Source of the DNA: Rhodoferax sp.
GTDB taxonomy: Bacteria; Pseudomonadota; Gammaproteobacteria; Burkholderiales; Burkholderiaceae_C
Direction of reading: 5' to 3'
Length of the DNA: 63,173 bases
Assembly (NCBI GenBank): GCA_008015235.1
Contig: SSFF01000016.1
Span: 1 to 63,173 of the forward strand
Position numbers and translations under genes: made by a program. Each line of letters opens with the position of its first letter. Position 1 is the first letter of the stretch. Positions 7,895-16,781 of the stretch are shown piece after piece. The notes below the pieces were generated by a model, which saw nothing but the letters and a program-made list of their open reading frames with translations, had not been told where the DNA came from and did not search any database.

Positions 7895-10800
7895 ATGAAT
7901 TTCTCCGCCTGGTCGATCAAGAACCCGATCCCGGCCATCATGCTGTTTGTGCTGCTGACCGTGGCCGGCCTGGTGTCCTTCAAGTCCATGAAGATCCAGC
8001 AGTTCCCGGACCTGGAAATGCCCATGGTCACGGTCTCGGCCGCGCTGCCGGGCGCAGCGCCAGCCCAGCTGGAAACCGAAGTGGCGCGCAAGCTGGAAAA
8101 CGCCATTGCGCCGCTGCAGGGCCTGAAAAACATCTACACCAATGTGTCCGATGGTCTGGTAAGCATCACCGTCGAATTCCGCCTGGAAAAACCGACGCAG
8201 GAAGCTGTGGACGATGTGCGCAGCGCCGTGCAGCAGGTGCGCAGCGACCTGCCCAGCGACCTGCGCGATCCCATCGTCGGCAAGATCAGTTTCTCGGCCC
8301 AGCCGGTCATGGCCTTCACCGTGAACTCGGCCCAGATGGACGAGGAGGCCCTGAGCTGGTTCGTGGACAACACCATTGCCCGTACCCTGCTGGGTGTGAA
8401 GGGCGTGGGGGCGGTGGCACGCGTGGGCGGTGTCAACCGCGAAGTGCAGGTGGCGCTGGACCCGATCAAGCTGCAAAGCCTGGGTGCCACTGCGGCCGAC
8501 ATCTCGCGCCAGCTGCGCCAGGTGCAGACCGAGAGCGCCGGTGGCCGTGCCGACCTGGGCGGCAGCGAGCAGCCCATGCGCACGCTCGCCACTGTGGGTA
8601 CCGTGGGGGAACTGAGCCAGATTGAATTGAGCCTGCCTTCGGGCAAGCGCGTGCGCCTGAACGAAGTGGCCACGGTCACCGACACCGTGGCCGAGCCGCG
8701 CAGCGTGGCCATGCTCAATGGCAAGCGCGTGGTCGGCTTTGAAGTGAGCCGCAGCAAGGGTGCCAGCGAAATCGAGGTCGGTGCCGGTGTGCAGAAGGCG
8801 CTGGCCGCGCTCAAGGAAACGCACCCCGACCTGGAGCTGACCCAGGCCTTCGACTTCGTGACCCCGGTGCAGGAGGAGTTCGACGCCTCCATGACCATGC
8901 TCTACGAAGGTGCCCTGCTGGCGGTGGTGGTGGTGTGGTTCTTCCTGCGCAGCTGGCGTGCCACGCTGGTGTCTGCGGTGGCCTTGCCGCTGTCGGCCAT
9001 TCCGGCCTTCATCGGCATGCACTACATGGGTTTCACCACCAACATCGTGACGCTGCTGGCGCTCTCGCTGGTCATCGGTATCCTGGTGGACGATGCCATC
9101 GTGGAAGTGGAAAACATCGAGCGCCACCTGCGCATGGGCAAGACGCCTTACCAGGCGGCCATGGAAGCGGCCGACGAAATTGGTCTGGCGGTGATCGCCA
9201 CCACCATGGCGCTGATTGCAGTGTTCCTGCCCACGGCCTTCATGGACGGCATCGTCGGCAAGTTCTTCAAGCAGTTCGGCTGGACCGCGGTGTTTGCCAT
9301 CTTCGCCTCGCTCTTGGTGGCGCGCCTGCTCACGCCCATGATGGCCGCCTACATCCTCAAGCCCTCCACCCATGTGCACGAGGAGCCGGTGTGGATGCCG
9401 CTGTACCTGCGCATTACGCGCTGGACCCTGCACCACCGCTGGACCACCATGGGCCTGGCCATTGCCTTCTTTGTGGGCTCGCTGTTCCTGGTGCCGCTCA
9501 TTCCGTCGGGCTTCATTCCGCCCGACGACAACTCACAGACCCAGGTCTACCTGGAACTGCCGCCGGGTAGTACCCTGAAGCAGACTGGCGAGGCTGCCGA
9601 GCAGGCGCGGGTTCTGCTGAGCGATGTGAAGCACATTGCCAGCATCTACACCACCATCGGCGGTGGCACGGCCGGCACCGACCCCATGGCCGGTGGCGTG
9701 CCCGAGGTGCGCAAGGCCACCCTGACCATCACGCTGGATGCGCGCGGCGAACGTCCACGCAAGCAGGCCATCGAGCGTGACATGCGCACAGCCCTGTCCA
9801 ACTTGCCGGGCGCCCGCTTCAAGGTGGGCCTGGGTGGCAACGGCGAGAAGTACCAACTGGTGCTCAAGAGCGATGACCCGCTGGCGCTGTCACAAGCCGC
9901 TGCTGCGGTGGAGCGCGACCTGCGCACCATTCCCGGTCTGGGCAATATCTCGTCCAGCGCCAGCCTGACCCGTGCTGAAGTGAGCATCCGCCCCGACTTT
10001 GCCAAGGCGGCCGACCTGGGGGTCACCAGTGCCGCCATCGGCGAGACCCTGCGTGTGGCCACCGTGGGTGACTACGACGCCCAGTTGCCCAAGCTCAACC
10101 TGAGCCAGCGCCAGGTGCCCATCGTGGTCAAGCTCGACACCGCTGCGCGCCAGGACCTGGAGCTGCTGGGCCGCCTGACGGTGCCCGGAAGCAAGGGCCC
10201 GGTCATGCTGAGCCAGGTGGCTACGCTGGAAATGTCCGGGGGGCCTGCCGTGGTGAGCCGCATGAACCGGGTGCGCAACGTCAACTTCGAGGTTGAGCTG
10301 TCGGGTGTGCCCCTGGGCGAGCTGACCGAAGCCGTGGCCAAGCTGCCCAGCATCCGCAACCTGCCCTCCGGTGTGCAGCAAGTGGAAGTGGGCGATGCCG
10401 AAGTGCAGGCCGAAATGGTGGCCGGTTTCGGCATGGCCATGATGACCGGGGTGCTGTGTATCTACATCGTCCTGGTGCTGCTGTTCAAGGACTTCCTGCA
10501 CCCCATCACCATCATGCCGGCGGTCATCCTGTCGTTCGGCGGCGCCTTCATGGGTCTGCTGGTGACGGGCAAGATGCTGTCCATGCCGTCTTTCATCGGG
10601 CTGGTCATGCTCATTGGCGTGTCCACCAAGAACTCCATCCTGCTGGTGGAGTACGCCATCATGGCGCAGCGTGAATTCGGCATGAGCCGCTTCGAGGCCC
10701 TGATCGACGCCTGCCACAAGCGTGCGCGTCCCATCATCATGACCACCATTGCCATGGTGGCCGGCATGCTGCCGCTGGTCATTGGTCTGGGACAGGCCGA

Positions 10801-10975
10801 CAACAGCTTCCGCGCGCCGATGGCGGCTGCGGTGATCGGCGGGCTCATCACCTCCACGGTGCTGAGCCTACTGGTCACACCCAGCTTCTTTACCATCGTC
10901 GACGACATCGAACACTTTGTTGCACGTGGCAAGGCCTGGGTGATGGGGTTGCTGCCACAGCGCAAAGCGGCCTGA
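7895..10975 (+). CDS. RND multidrug efflux transporter (AcrB/HAE1 family)
   Basis: A 1026-residue inner-membrane proton-driven pump. It begins with the usual amphipathic start [18 protein letters not shown], has two large periplasmic loops (about residues 30-330 and 555-850) and twelve membrane helices. The transport motif [20 protein letters not shown] carries the paired aspartates in TM4, and a lysine is present in the second half ([13 protein letters not shown]). A strong ribosome binding site, GGAGG, lies just before 7895. It forms a tripartite pump with the two preceding gene products under TetR control. Substrates are unknown. It belongs to the hydrophobe/amphiphile group rather than the heavy-metal group. 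Confidence 0.95.
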   Translation: MNFSAWSIKNPIPAIMLFVLLTVAGLVSFKSMKIQQFPDLEMPMVTVSAALPGAAPAQLETEVARKLENAIAPLQGLKNIYTNVSDGLVSITVEFRLEKPTQEAVDDVRSAVQQVRSDLPSDLRDPIVGKISFSAQPVMAFTVNSAQMDEEALSWFVDNTIARTLLGVKGVGAVARVGGVNREVQVALDPIKLQSLGATAADISRQLRQVQTESAGGRADLGGSEQPMRTLATVGTVGELSQIELSLPSGKRVRLNEVATVTDTVAEPRSVAMLNGKRVVGFEVSRSKGASEIEVGAGVQKALAALKETHPDLELTQAFDFVTPVQEEFDASMTMLYEGALLAVVVVWFFLRSWRATLVSAVALPLSAIPAFIGMHYMGFTTNIVTLLALSLVIGILVDDAIVEVENIERHLRMGKTPYQAAMEAADEIGLAVIATTMALIAVFLPTAFMDGIVGKFFKQFGWTAVFAIFASLLVARLLTPMMAAYILKPSTHVHEEPVWMPLYLRITRWTLHHRWTTMGLAIAFFVGSLFLVPLIPSGFIPPDDNSQTQVYLELPPGSTLKQTGEAAEQARVLLSDVKHIASIYTTIGGGTAGTDPMAGGVPEVRKATLTITLDARGERPRKQAIERDMRTALSNLPGARFKVGLGGNGEKYQLVLKSDDPLALSQAAAAVERDLRTIPGLGNISSSASLTRAEVSIRPDFAKAADLGVTSAAIGETLRVATVGDYDAQLPKLNLSQRQVPIVVKLDTAARQDLELLGRLTVPGSKGPVMLSQVATLEMSGGPAVVSRMNRVRNVNFEVELSGVPLGELTEAVAKLPSIRNLPSGVQQVEVGDAEVQAEMVAGFGMAMMTGVLCIYIVLVLLFKDFLHPITIMPAVILSFGGAFMGLLVTGKMLSMPSFIGLVMLIGVSTKNSILLVEYAIMAQREFGMSRFEALIDACHKRARPIIMTTIAMVAGMLPLVIGLGQADNSFRAPMAAAVIGGLITSTVLSLLVTPSFFTIVDDIEHFVARGKAWVMGLLPQRKAA

Positions 10976-11514
10976 TGCCGTCGCTGATCGGCTTCAACAA
11001 ACCCTACGGTGTGCTTAGCCAGTTCACGCCCGAGGGGCGCTGGCGTGGCCTCAAGGATTTCATCGACCTGCCCGGTGTCTATGTGGCCGGGCGGCTCGAT
11101 GCCGACAGCGAAGGCCTGCTGCTGCTCACCAGCGACGGCAAGCTGCAGGCCCGCATCAGCGACCCGCGCCACAAGATGGAGAAGACCTACTGGGCGCAGG
11201 TGGAAGGCGAACCCGACGATGCGGCGCTGGAACGCCTGCGCCAGGGCGTGGTGCTGAACGACGGCCCGACTCGCCCGGCCCGCGCCCGGCGCATGGACGC
11301 CCCCGCAGGCCTGTGGGAGCGCGACCCGCCGGTGCGCTTTCGCCAGTCCATTCCCACCAGCTGGATCGAGCTGGTCATCAGTGAGGGCCGCAACCGCCAG
11401 GTACGCCGCATGACCGCTGCTGTGGGCAACCCCACGCTGCGCCTGGTGCGCGCCGCCATTGGGCCGTACAGTCTGGAAGGTCTTGCCCCGGGCAGTTGGA
11501 AGGCGCTGGGGTGA
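10975..11514 (+). CDS. rluE: 23S rRNA pseudouridine synthase, RluE type
   Basis: A 179-residue RsuA/RluB/E/F-family enzyme isomerising a uridine in 23S rRNA. The catalytic aspartate is Asp42 in [26 protein letters not shown] and [14 protein letters not shown] are the other conserved family blocks. It lacks an N-terminal S4 domain, as RluE does, and the length fits RluE. The start codon overlaps the stop of the RND pump by one base, so it is co-translated with the efflux operon although the functions are unrelated. RluE targets U2457 in E. coli; the exact target here is by analogy. Confidence 0.9.
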   Translation: MPSLIGFNKPYGVLSQFTPEGRWRGLKDFIDLPGVYVAGRLDADSEGLLLLTSDGKLQARISDPRHKMEKTYWAQVEGEPDDAALERLRQGVVLNDGPTRPARARRMDAPAGLWERDPPVRFRQSIPTSWIELVISEGRNRQVRRMTAAVGNPTLRLVRAAIGPYSLEGLAPGSWKALG

Positions 11515-11553
11515 GGGCTCCGCTGTGGCTTACTGAATCAAAAGGAAAACAAG

Positions 11554-11967
11554 ATGCTGTTGACTGATATCGCCGTCGAGCACACGCGCGTGTCCAAGAA
11601 GGATGGGGTTCGCCAGACTTATCTGCTGCACCCGTTTACCGATACGCAGCGCGATTCGCTGGGGAAATTCGAGATCGTGCGTGACGTCCGTGAACCCGGG
11701 GGCAAAGAGGTGAAACGCTCCACCTTCGTGTCGTTTGCGCAACTGGCCGAGCTGTACGCGAAAGGGGTGCTGGACGAATTCGGGTTTGGCGTGCGCATGT
11801 GTCCGGGCCAGGGCCAGTATCCCGCTGCGAATCCGGTAAAGAAGATACTGCCTACCAGCATCCGGCCCGGCTCAGCGTTCGACCTGGCGGTGCAAGGCGT
11901 GGACGTGGCCAAACCGGCCAACCGCGAATTGCGAACCGCCTTGTTGCGTACCAACGTCAAGCTGTAA
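11554..11967 (+). CDS. Conserved-looking hypothetical protein
   Basis: I do not recognise a family. The product is 137 residues, mixed alpha/beta in appearance, with no signal peptide or membrane segment, and fairly basic at its C-terminus. Notable stretches are RQTYLLHPFTDTQRDSLGKF and FGFGVRMCPGQGQYPAANPV. AAAAGGAAAAC just before 11554 is a plausible ribosome binding site. It is followed after 8 bases by a second small unknown gene, and the pair probably forms an operon. Codon use resembles the chromosomal background, and third positions are G/C rich, supporting a real gene. Confidence 0.6.
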   Translation: MLLTDIAVEHTRVSKKDGVRQTYLLHPFTDTQRDSLGKFEIVRDVREPGGKEVKRSTFVSFAQLAELYAKGVLDEFGFGVRMCPGQGQYPAANPVKKILPTSIRPGSAFDLAVQGVDVAKPANRELRTALLRTNVKL

Positions 11968-11975
11968 GGGCACCT

Positions 11976-12179
11976 GTGAACCCATCCCATGCCGACCTCA
12001 TCGCCACGTTCAAGCGGGCAGAGAAAGATGCAACCCACAAGTTCGGCTTGATTCAGGTTGCCGCCCCGAAGGGCCCGAAGGCGATCCAGGCCGCCGTAGA
12101 CGCCGCTGCCAAGGCCGCCAAGCGCCGCGACGCTTATGCCAAGAAGCTGGAGGCCCTGGGGGTGCGCCTGGCGGACTGA
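11976..12179 (+). CDS. Small hypothetical protein with Ala/Lys-rich helix
   Basis: An unrecognised protein of 67 residues beginning with GTG at 11976. AAGGG at 11966-11970 serves as a weak ribosome binding site. The longer in-frame opening upstream would run through the preceding gene and is rejected. The middle, PKAIQAAVDAAAKAAKRRDAYAK, should form a long basic amphipathic helix, suggesting nucleic-acid or protein contact. The position, 8 bases after an equally unknown gene, suggests co-transcription. Confidence that it is translated is moderate. Confidence 0.5.
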   Translation: MNPSHADLIATFKRAEKDATHKFGLIQVAAPKGPKAIQAAVDAAAKAAKRRDAYAKKLEALGVRLAD

Positions 12180-12230
12180 GCAGACCCAGCTGTCATCGTT
12201 GAAACGACTCCGTAGGCTAGGCTGCTATAG

Positions 12231-12280
12231 GGCATTGGCCCGCATATTCATTGCATTGGTAGCTATTGAATACGTAGCAA
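12231..12280 (+). repeat. Dispersed repeat, copy 4 (forward)
   Basis: GGCATTGGCCCGC followed by TAGCTATTGAATACGTAGCA, close to the copy at 45591-45651. It lies between converging genes, five bases before the chalcone-isomerase-like stop. Confidence 0.75.
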
Positions 12281-12285
12281 TTGGA

Positions 12286-12903
12286 TCAAGTCCGTTGCCC
12301 CAGGAGCGCTGCCTTGAGCTGGGGATCGGCCGGTTTGGTGCCCAGCCAGATGCGCATCATGGGTGCGATGAGGTCTTTCTTCTCGAACACCTGGCGAACC
12401 GGTTTGCCCTCTTCGCGTTGGAACACCGTGATGGTGGTGCCCACCGCAGGGTCCCAGTCGATCTGGAAGCCATCGCCCGTGCGCAGCTTGCCGCGGTCGG
12501 CGATGAACGAACCCAGGTCCAGCATTTCCGGCACGATGGCGGCAAGGTCGTCGTCGCGGTTGTTGGTGGCCAGTCCGCGTGCAAGCATGTCGCCCATGTC
12601 GCGGCTGTTCACGTCTTGGAGCATGAACACGCGCAGCTGCTTGGGCCCGGTGCTTGACAACACTTCCTCGGGGCTGCGAGCGGGTTGGCTCAGGTAAAGG
12701 GCGGCCGAGTACAGGTTGCTGCTGGCTTTTCGGCGGATGCCGGCTCCGTTGAGTAGCAGGGTATGGGGGCCGTTCTGCAGCTGTGCAGCGTAGTTCACGC
12801 CAGCCACTTCGACGGCTCTTGATGCCTGGGGCAAAAATGCCAGGGTTGCCAAAACAAATGCCGCCGTGGCGAGGCGGCCCATGGTGGTGTGCAGTGGTGT
12901 CAT
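12286..12903 (-). CDS. Exported chalcone-isomerase-like domain protein
   Basis: A protein of 205 residues with a cleavable signal peptide (TAAFVLATLAFLPQASRAVE). The mature part reads as the bacterial chalcone-isomerase-like fold: AGVNYAAQLQNGPHTLLLNGAGIRRK at its start, YSAALYLSQPARSPEEVL in the middle and IWLGTKPADPQLKAALLG at the end. Bacterial members are not known to isomerise chalcones and their function is unsettled. The start at 12903 is chosen over 12942 because AGGAAGG lies just upstream on the minus strand and it gives a normal signal peptide. It appears to be a single-gene unit. Confidence 0.82.
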   Translation of the reverse strand: MTPLHTTMGRLATAAFVLATLAFLPQASRAVEVAGVNYAAQLQNGPHTLLLNGAGIRRKASSNLYSAALYLSQPARSPEEVLSSTGPKQLRVFMLQDVNSRDMGDMLARGLATNNRDDDLAAIVPEMLDLGSFIADRGKLRTGDGFQIDWDPAVGTTITVFQREEGKPVRQVFEKKDLIAPMMRIWLGTKPADPQLKAALLGQRT

Positions 12904-13278
12904 GGTGTCCTTCCTGTTGCGGGCACAGTGCCCTGCAGTCATTGCAGCCTCACCACTGTTGAAAATTTAGAGAGCGCGCTCTGTCATGCCGGTGTCACGG
13001 CGCTGTGTGTGGGCGGTGCATGCTGCCCCATGGCAGTGCCTAGGATGGCAGGGGTGCAAGAAGCCGCGGAAAACGCTTCGAGTGGTACCTGCAAATGCCT
13101 GACCCATGCACGGACGGTGTTCCATTGCGCACCGATGGAGTGCCAATACCCCCTCTAGGGAACGGGGTCAATGCGCGCAGGCCGAGGGTGAGGGTGTTGT
13201 GTGGATGCATCGTTCCAGCACGGCGTGGTGCACCCTGGCAGCGCCGCTGGGTCTTCAGTCCCAGCAGGTGTCTGCGGG
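12904..13278. other. 375-bp intergenic region
   Basis: No convincing gene. It holds a perfect 12-bp palindrome AGAGCGCGCTCT at 12971-12982, 68 bases before the minus-strand chalcone-isomerase-like start, a possible operator. An imperfect tandem pair of 21-bp units lies at 13103-13144. Short open frames here have poor coding character. Confidence 0.5.
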
Positions 13279-13470
13279 CTAGGCCAAGGCGTTGACCTGT
13301 GTTCCCAACGTGCCACTGGTGGCCAAAGGTAGGGCCTGCAACAGCGCAAGGGCGCCAGCGGCCTGGACGTCCATGGCCTTCTTCAGAACCAGCACCTGGG
13401 CGGTCTGTGCGACCTGTTGTTGCTGCACTTGGGTGAATGCATTGACCAGTGCGGTAGGGGATATGTCCAT
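13279..13470 (-). CDS. YjfB-like putative motility protein
   Basis: A 63-residue protein matching the YjfB family pattern: MDISPTALVNAF at the start, a Gln-rich stretch, then VLVLKKAMDVQAAGALALLQ and a C-terminal GTLGTQVNALA. Members are small and predicted helical; they are called putative motility proteins because of regulation and genomic context in other bacteria, and the mechanism is unknown. AAGGA lies nine bases upstream of the start on the minus strand. It stands alone between the intergenic region and lysR. The chemoreceptor at the left edge shows that the organism has a chemotaxis system. Confidence 0.75.
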   Translation of the reverse strand: MDISPTALVNAFTQVQQQQVAQTAQVLVLKKAMDVQAAGALALLQALPLATSGTLGTQVNALA

Positions 13471-13570
13471 GGCGAAATCCTTGAGTGCTTCTCATGGATA
13501 TCGGCTCACAGGGCCGTTTTCTTGAACTTGTGTCGTGGGCTGTAGAAGGGTTTGCTGGCTTTGAGCAAGA

Positions 13571-13626
13571 TTTTAGGCTCCAGCCCGCAAAGATATTGCA
13601 TAGTTCGCTATTGAAGTGATAGCAAT
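13571..13626 (+). repeat. Dispersed repeat, copy 5 (forward), overlapping the lysR 3' end
   Basis: TTTTAGGCTCCAGCCCGCAA then TTCGCTATTGAAGTGATAGC. Its right arm contains the lysR stop codon and last codons on the opposite strand. Confidence 0.7.
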
Positions 13627-14525
13627 TTGACGACGTTCTGCAGTGCAATCAGAAGGGGGGCACGCAGTGGGTGTTCCGCCACCACCTGCGGCAGCAGGGC
13701 CGAGACGGTGAAGGGGATGTCCGTGCCGATGGGCCGCATCACCAGTTGGGGCCCGGCCATGGCCGCGGCCGTGAGCGGGTTGACGATGGCCACACCCAGG
13801 CCCTGCGCCACCATGGCGCACACGGCCACGGCGCTGGCGGCCTCCAGGCGCGTGTCGCGCGCCACGCTGGCCTGGGCAAACCAGGCGTCGATTGCACGGC
13901 GGTAGGGGTCGTCCACGGCTAGGCTGATGAAGGGCAGCAGGGCAAAGTCGCTGGCTTGCAGACGCTTTTTGCGGCACAGCGCATGCCCGGCGGGCAGCAC
14001 CGCCACCTCGTTGGCCTGCAGCAGCACCTGGCGTGTGGTGCCGGTGGGCGGCTCGCTACTTTCGCTTAAGGCCAGGTCGAAACGCTGTTCGCCCACTGCC
14101 TGCTCCAGCCAGGGCGATTCGAGCGGCACCACGCTCACCTGGACGTCGGGGTGGGCCGCGCTCAAGCGCGCCAGCGCCTGGGGCACCAGCGCATGGGCCA
14201 GGGCGGGCAGGCAGGCCAGCTGCAGCCGCGTACTGGAGTGGGTGCGCAGCTCCAGCGCCCGCTGCGCCACCTGTTCCAACCCGACAAAACTGCGTTCCAC
14301 CTCCTGCATCAGGGCCTGGGCGCGCACCGTGGGGCGCAGGCGCCCGCGCACGCGGTCGAACAGGGCGTAGCCCAGCAGCTGCTCCAGGCGGGCCAGTTCC
14401 CGACTGAGCGTGGGCTGGGACGAGTTGTTCACTTCGGCCGCACGGCTCAGGTTTCCATGCAGCATGACGGCACGGAACAGCGCCAACTGGCGGTGGGTCA
14501 GTGGGGGCGGGGCGGAGTTGCGCAT
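13608..14525 (-). CDS. lysR: LysR, transcriptional activator of lysA
   Basis: A LysR-type regulator of 305 residues. The N-terminal winged helix reads AVMLHGNLSRAAEVNNSSQP then TLSRELARLEQLLGYALFDRVRGRL, close to E. coli LysR (SQPTVSRELARFE...LFERVRGRL). The effector domain also follows E. coli LysR (LACLPALAH..., VCAMVAQGLGVAIVNPLTA). It is divergent from lysA with an 81-bp gap, the same arrangement as in E. coli, so it should activate lysA and respond to diaminopimelate or lysine. The start at 14525 is favoured over 14537 because the latter falls in the putative operator. The final codons lie in a dispersed repeat. Confidence 0.9.
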   Translation of the reverse strand: MRNSAPPPLTHRQLALFRAVMLHGNLSRAAEVNNSSQPTLSRELARLEQLLGYALFDRVRGRLRPTVRAQALMQEVERSFVGLEQVAQRALELRTHSSTRLQLACLPALAHALVPQALARLSAAHPDVQVSVVPLESPWLEQAVGEQRFDLALSESSEPPTGTTRQVLLQANEVAVLPAGHALCRKKRLQASDFALLPFISLAVDDPYRRAIDAWFAQASVARDTRLEAASAVAVCAMVAQGLGVAIVNPLTAAAMAGPQLVMRPIGTDIPFTVSALLPQVVAEHPLRAPLLIALQNVVKLLSLQ

Positions 14526-14606
14526 GGGCAAAAGCATATCTGAAATGAATATATTGGCAACAAAAATGGCATTGATTGAATTGAGTGCCTGGGGCACCAT
14601 GCGCCC
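14526..14606. promoter_or_regulatory. lysR-lysA divergent regulatory region
   Basis: An AT-rich 81-bp gap between divergent genes. ATAT (14536-14539) and ATAT (14549-14552) frame a T-N11-A inverted pattern of the LysR type. It is a candidate LysR binding site, unproven. Confidence 0.45.
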
Positions 14607-15866
14607 ATGAATCCTTTTGCACCCTCTCAGCTCGCCTCCATCGCCCATCAGTACGGCACCCCGGTGTGGGTGTACGACGCGCCCACCATCCGCAGCCGCA
14701 TTGCGGCACTCCAAGCCTTTGACGTGGTGCGTTTTGCCCAGAAGGCCAACTCCAACACCCACATCCTGCGCCTCATGAAGGAACAGGGGGTGGTTGTGGA
14801 TTCGGTGTCGCTGGGCGAGATAGAACGCGCCTTGGCCGCAGGCTTCACACCGGGACTGCGTGCCGACGGCCATGCCGACATCGTGTTCACGGCCGACATC
14901 CTGGACCGCGCCACTTTGGCGCGCGTGGCCGAACTCGGCGTGCCGGTGAACTGCGGCTCCATCGACATGCTCGACCAGCTGGGCAGCGCCAGCCCCGGCC
15001 ACCCGGTGTGGCTGCGCATCAACCCTGGCTTTGGCCACGGCCATTCGAACAAGACCAATACCGGTGGCGAACACAGCAAGCACGGCATTTGGCACAGCGA
15101 GCTGGTGCAGGCCTTGAATGCCGTGAAATCCCGCGGCCTGCAGCTGCAGGGCCTGCACATGCACATCGGCTCGGGCGTGGACTACACCCACCTGCAGGAA
15201 GTGTGCGGCGCCATGGTCGAATTGGTGAAAACGGTGAAGGCCCAGGGACTGGACCTGCATGCCATCTCCGCCGGTGGCGGGCTGTCCATTCCCTACCGCG
15301 CAGGCGAGCCGGTGATCGACACCGCGCACTACTTCTCGCTCTGGGATGCCGCACGCCAGCAGGTGCAGACCCTGCTGGGCCACGACGTGGCGCTGGAGAT
15401 TGAACCGGGTCGCTACCTGGTGGCCGAATCGGGCGTGCTGGTGGCCGAAGTGCGCGCCAGCAAGCACCAGGGCAGCCAGCACTTTGTGCTGGTCGATGCC
15501 GGTTTTTCCGACCTCATGCGCCCGGCCATGTACGGTGCCCACCACGGCATGGAGCTGCTGCGCGCCGACGGCACACCGGCCGCGGGAGCCCTGCGTCCCA
15601 CGGTGGTCGCAGGGCCCCTGTGCGAATCGGGCGACGTGTTCACGCAAGGCGAGGGCGGCGTAGTGCTGCTGCGCGACTTGCCTGCGGCCCAGATCGGTGA
15701 CTGGCTGGTGCTGCACGACACCGGGGCCTATGGGGCCTCCATGTCGTCCAACTACAACACGCGCCCCCTGATTCCCGAGGTACTGGTCGATGGCAGTGCG
15801 GTGCGCCTGATCCGGCGCAAGCAGACCGTGGCTGAACTGCTGGCCCTTGAAAGCAACACTTTGTAA
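14607..15866 (+). CDS. lysA: Diaminopimelate decarboxylase
   Basis: The last enzyme of lysine biosynthesis, converting meso-diaminopimelate to L-lysine. It is 419 residues long, a fold-type III PLP enzyme. Lys46 in RFAQKANSN binds PLP; the glycine-rich AISAGGGLSIPYRAGEP holds the phosphate; Cys in GPLCESGD and Tyr in DTGAYGASMSSNYN contribute to the active site across the dimer. The sequence is of the E. coli LysA type, longer and distinct from the DapF-linked lysA of many betaproteobacteria. It is divergent from lysR, which supports lysine-pathway-specific regulation rather than membership of a general amino-acid operon. Confidence 0.95.
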   Translation: MNPFAPSQLASIAHQYGTPVWVYDAPTIRSRIAALQAFDVVRFAQKANSNTHILRLMKEQGVVVDSVSLGEIERALAAGFTPGLRADGHADIVFTADILDRATLARVAELGVPVNCGSIDMLDQLGSASPGHPVWLRINPGFGHGHSNKTNTGGEHSKHGIWHSELVQALNAVKSRGLQLQGLHMHIGSGVDYTHLQEVCGAMVELVKTVKAQGLDLHAISAGGGLSIPYRAGEPVIDTAHYFSLWDAARQQVQTLLGHDVALEIEPGRYLVAESGVLVAEVRASKHQGSQHFVLVDAGFSDLMRPAMYGAHHGMELLRADGTPAAGALRPTVVAGPLCESGDVFTQGEGGVVLLRDLPAAQIGDWLVLHDTGAYGASMSSNYNTRPLIPEVLVDGSAVRLIRRKQTVAELLALESNTL

Positions 15867-15890
15867 GCGCTCCGTAGTACGCTATGGGGT

Positions 15891-16655
15891 ATGACCTGTA
15901 GCGCAGTAAAACGGTGGGTACTGATATGGCTGCTGGCCTTGGGGGCCAGCGCGCTCTGGGCCCAGTCCCCGACGGTGGTCAAGGTAGGGGTTTATCCCTT
16001 CCTTCCGTTCTCCGATGGCCGCACCGGACTGACGCACGAGCTGGTCCAGGCCCTCAACGCTTTCCAGTCGGAATACCGCTTCGAGACCGTGCCAACCTCG
16101 GCCAACCGGCGTTACCGCGACATGGCCGATGGCGTCTATTCCCATATCTTTTTCGAAAGCGTCAAGTGGGGCTGGCAGCCGGACCAGGTGGACACCAGCA
16201 AGGTTTACCTCAAGGGGGACGGCGAAGTGTTCGTGGCCCGGGCCCAGCGCGGGCGCGGCCAGGAGTACTTCCAGACCTTGGCCGACAAGGACATACTGGC
16301 CGTACTTGGCTACCGCTATGCCTTTGCCGACTTTGAGGCCGACCCCGATCTGCTGCGCAAGCACTTTTCCATCACCTTCAGCACCGACAACGCGGTCATC
16401 CTGCGCAATTTGTTGGCCGGGCGAGGGGATGTGGCCGTGCTGACCAAGTCCTACCTGAACCGCTACCTGGTCGAGCAGCCGAAAGACCGCGGTCTGCTGC
16501 TGATCTCGCAGCGCATGGACCAGGCCTATGCCCACACCGCCCTGGTGGCCAAGGGGGCGCACCCCAGCGCTCAGGAGCTCAACCGCTTGTTCACGCAGAT
16601 GGAGGCGGAAGGTGTGCTGGGCAAGCTCTGGGCCGCCTACGGCATGGCGCCCTGA
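15891..16655 (+). CDS. Periplasmic solute-binding protein, family 3
   Basis: A 254-residue exported protein with signal peptide WVLIWLLALGASALWAQS. The body has the extracellular solute-binding family 3 layout: VVKVGVYPFLPFSDGRTGLT as the first lobe, a hinge, and ILRNLLAGRGDVAVLTKSYL where family members recognise the ligand. Its C-terminal residues LNRLFTQMEAEGVLGKLWAAY are typical. No ABC permease or ATPase is next to it, so it may be an orphan sensor-type or accessory binding protein rather than part of a local transporter. The ligand cannot be inferred. Confidence 0.78.
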   Translation: MTCSAVKRWVLIWLLALGASALWAQSPTVVKVGVYPFLPFSDGRTGLTHELVQALNAFQSEYRFETVPTSANRRYRDMADGVYSHIFFESVKWGWQPDQVDTSKVYLKGDGEVFVARAQRGRGQEYFQTLADKDILAVLGYRYAFADFEADPDLLRKHFSITFSTDNAVILRNLLAGRGDVAVLTKSYLNRYLVEQPKDRGLLLISQRMDQAYAHTALVAKGAHPSAQELNRLFTQMEAEGVLGKLWAAYGMAP

Positions 16656-16781
16656 GTTGGAATCGCCCAGGCCGTACAGCGACCGACTGCGCAATCCGTC
16701 ACGGATTGATCCGCTGCGCGCACGGACCGGGCGCGCAGCGCTGCTACATTTGTTCCATTCTTCGTCAACCACGCTAGCACC

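Noticed and set aside
7787..9436. A 549-codon minus-strand frame opposite the RND pump
   Set aside because: It is antisense to a strongly conserved gene and rich in His/Gln/Gly as expected of a G+C-biased shadow.
13103..13144. Tandem 21-bp units as a CRISPR or iteron array
   Set aside because: There are only two units with about 12 of 21 matches, and no spacers or replication genes.
12889..13158. Plus-strand frame of 89 codons in the 375-bp intergenic region
   Set aside because: It has no ribosome binding site and no coding character, and it overlaps the promoter side of the chalcone-isomerase-like gene.
13608..15716. A 702-codon minus-strand frame covering lysR and lysA
   Set aside because: Only the first-listed part (lysR, start 14525) is real; the remainder is antisense to lysA, which has full family conservation.
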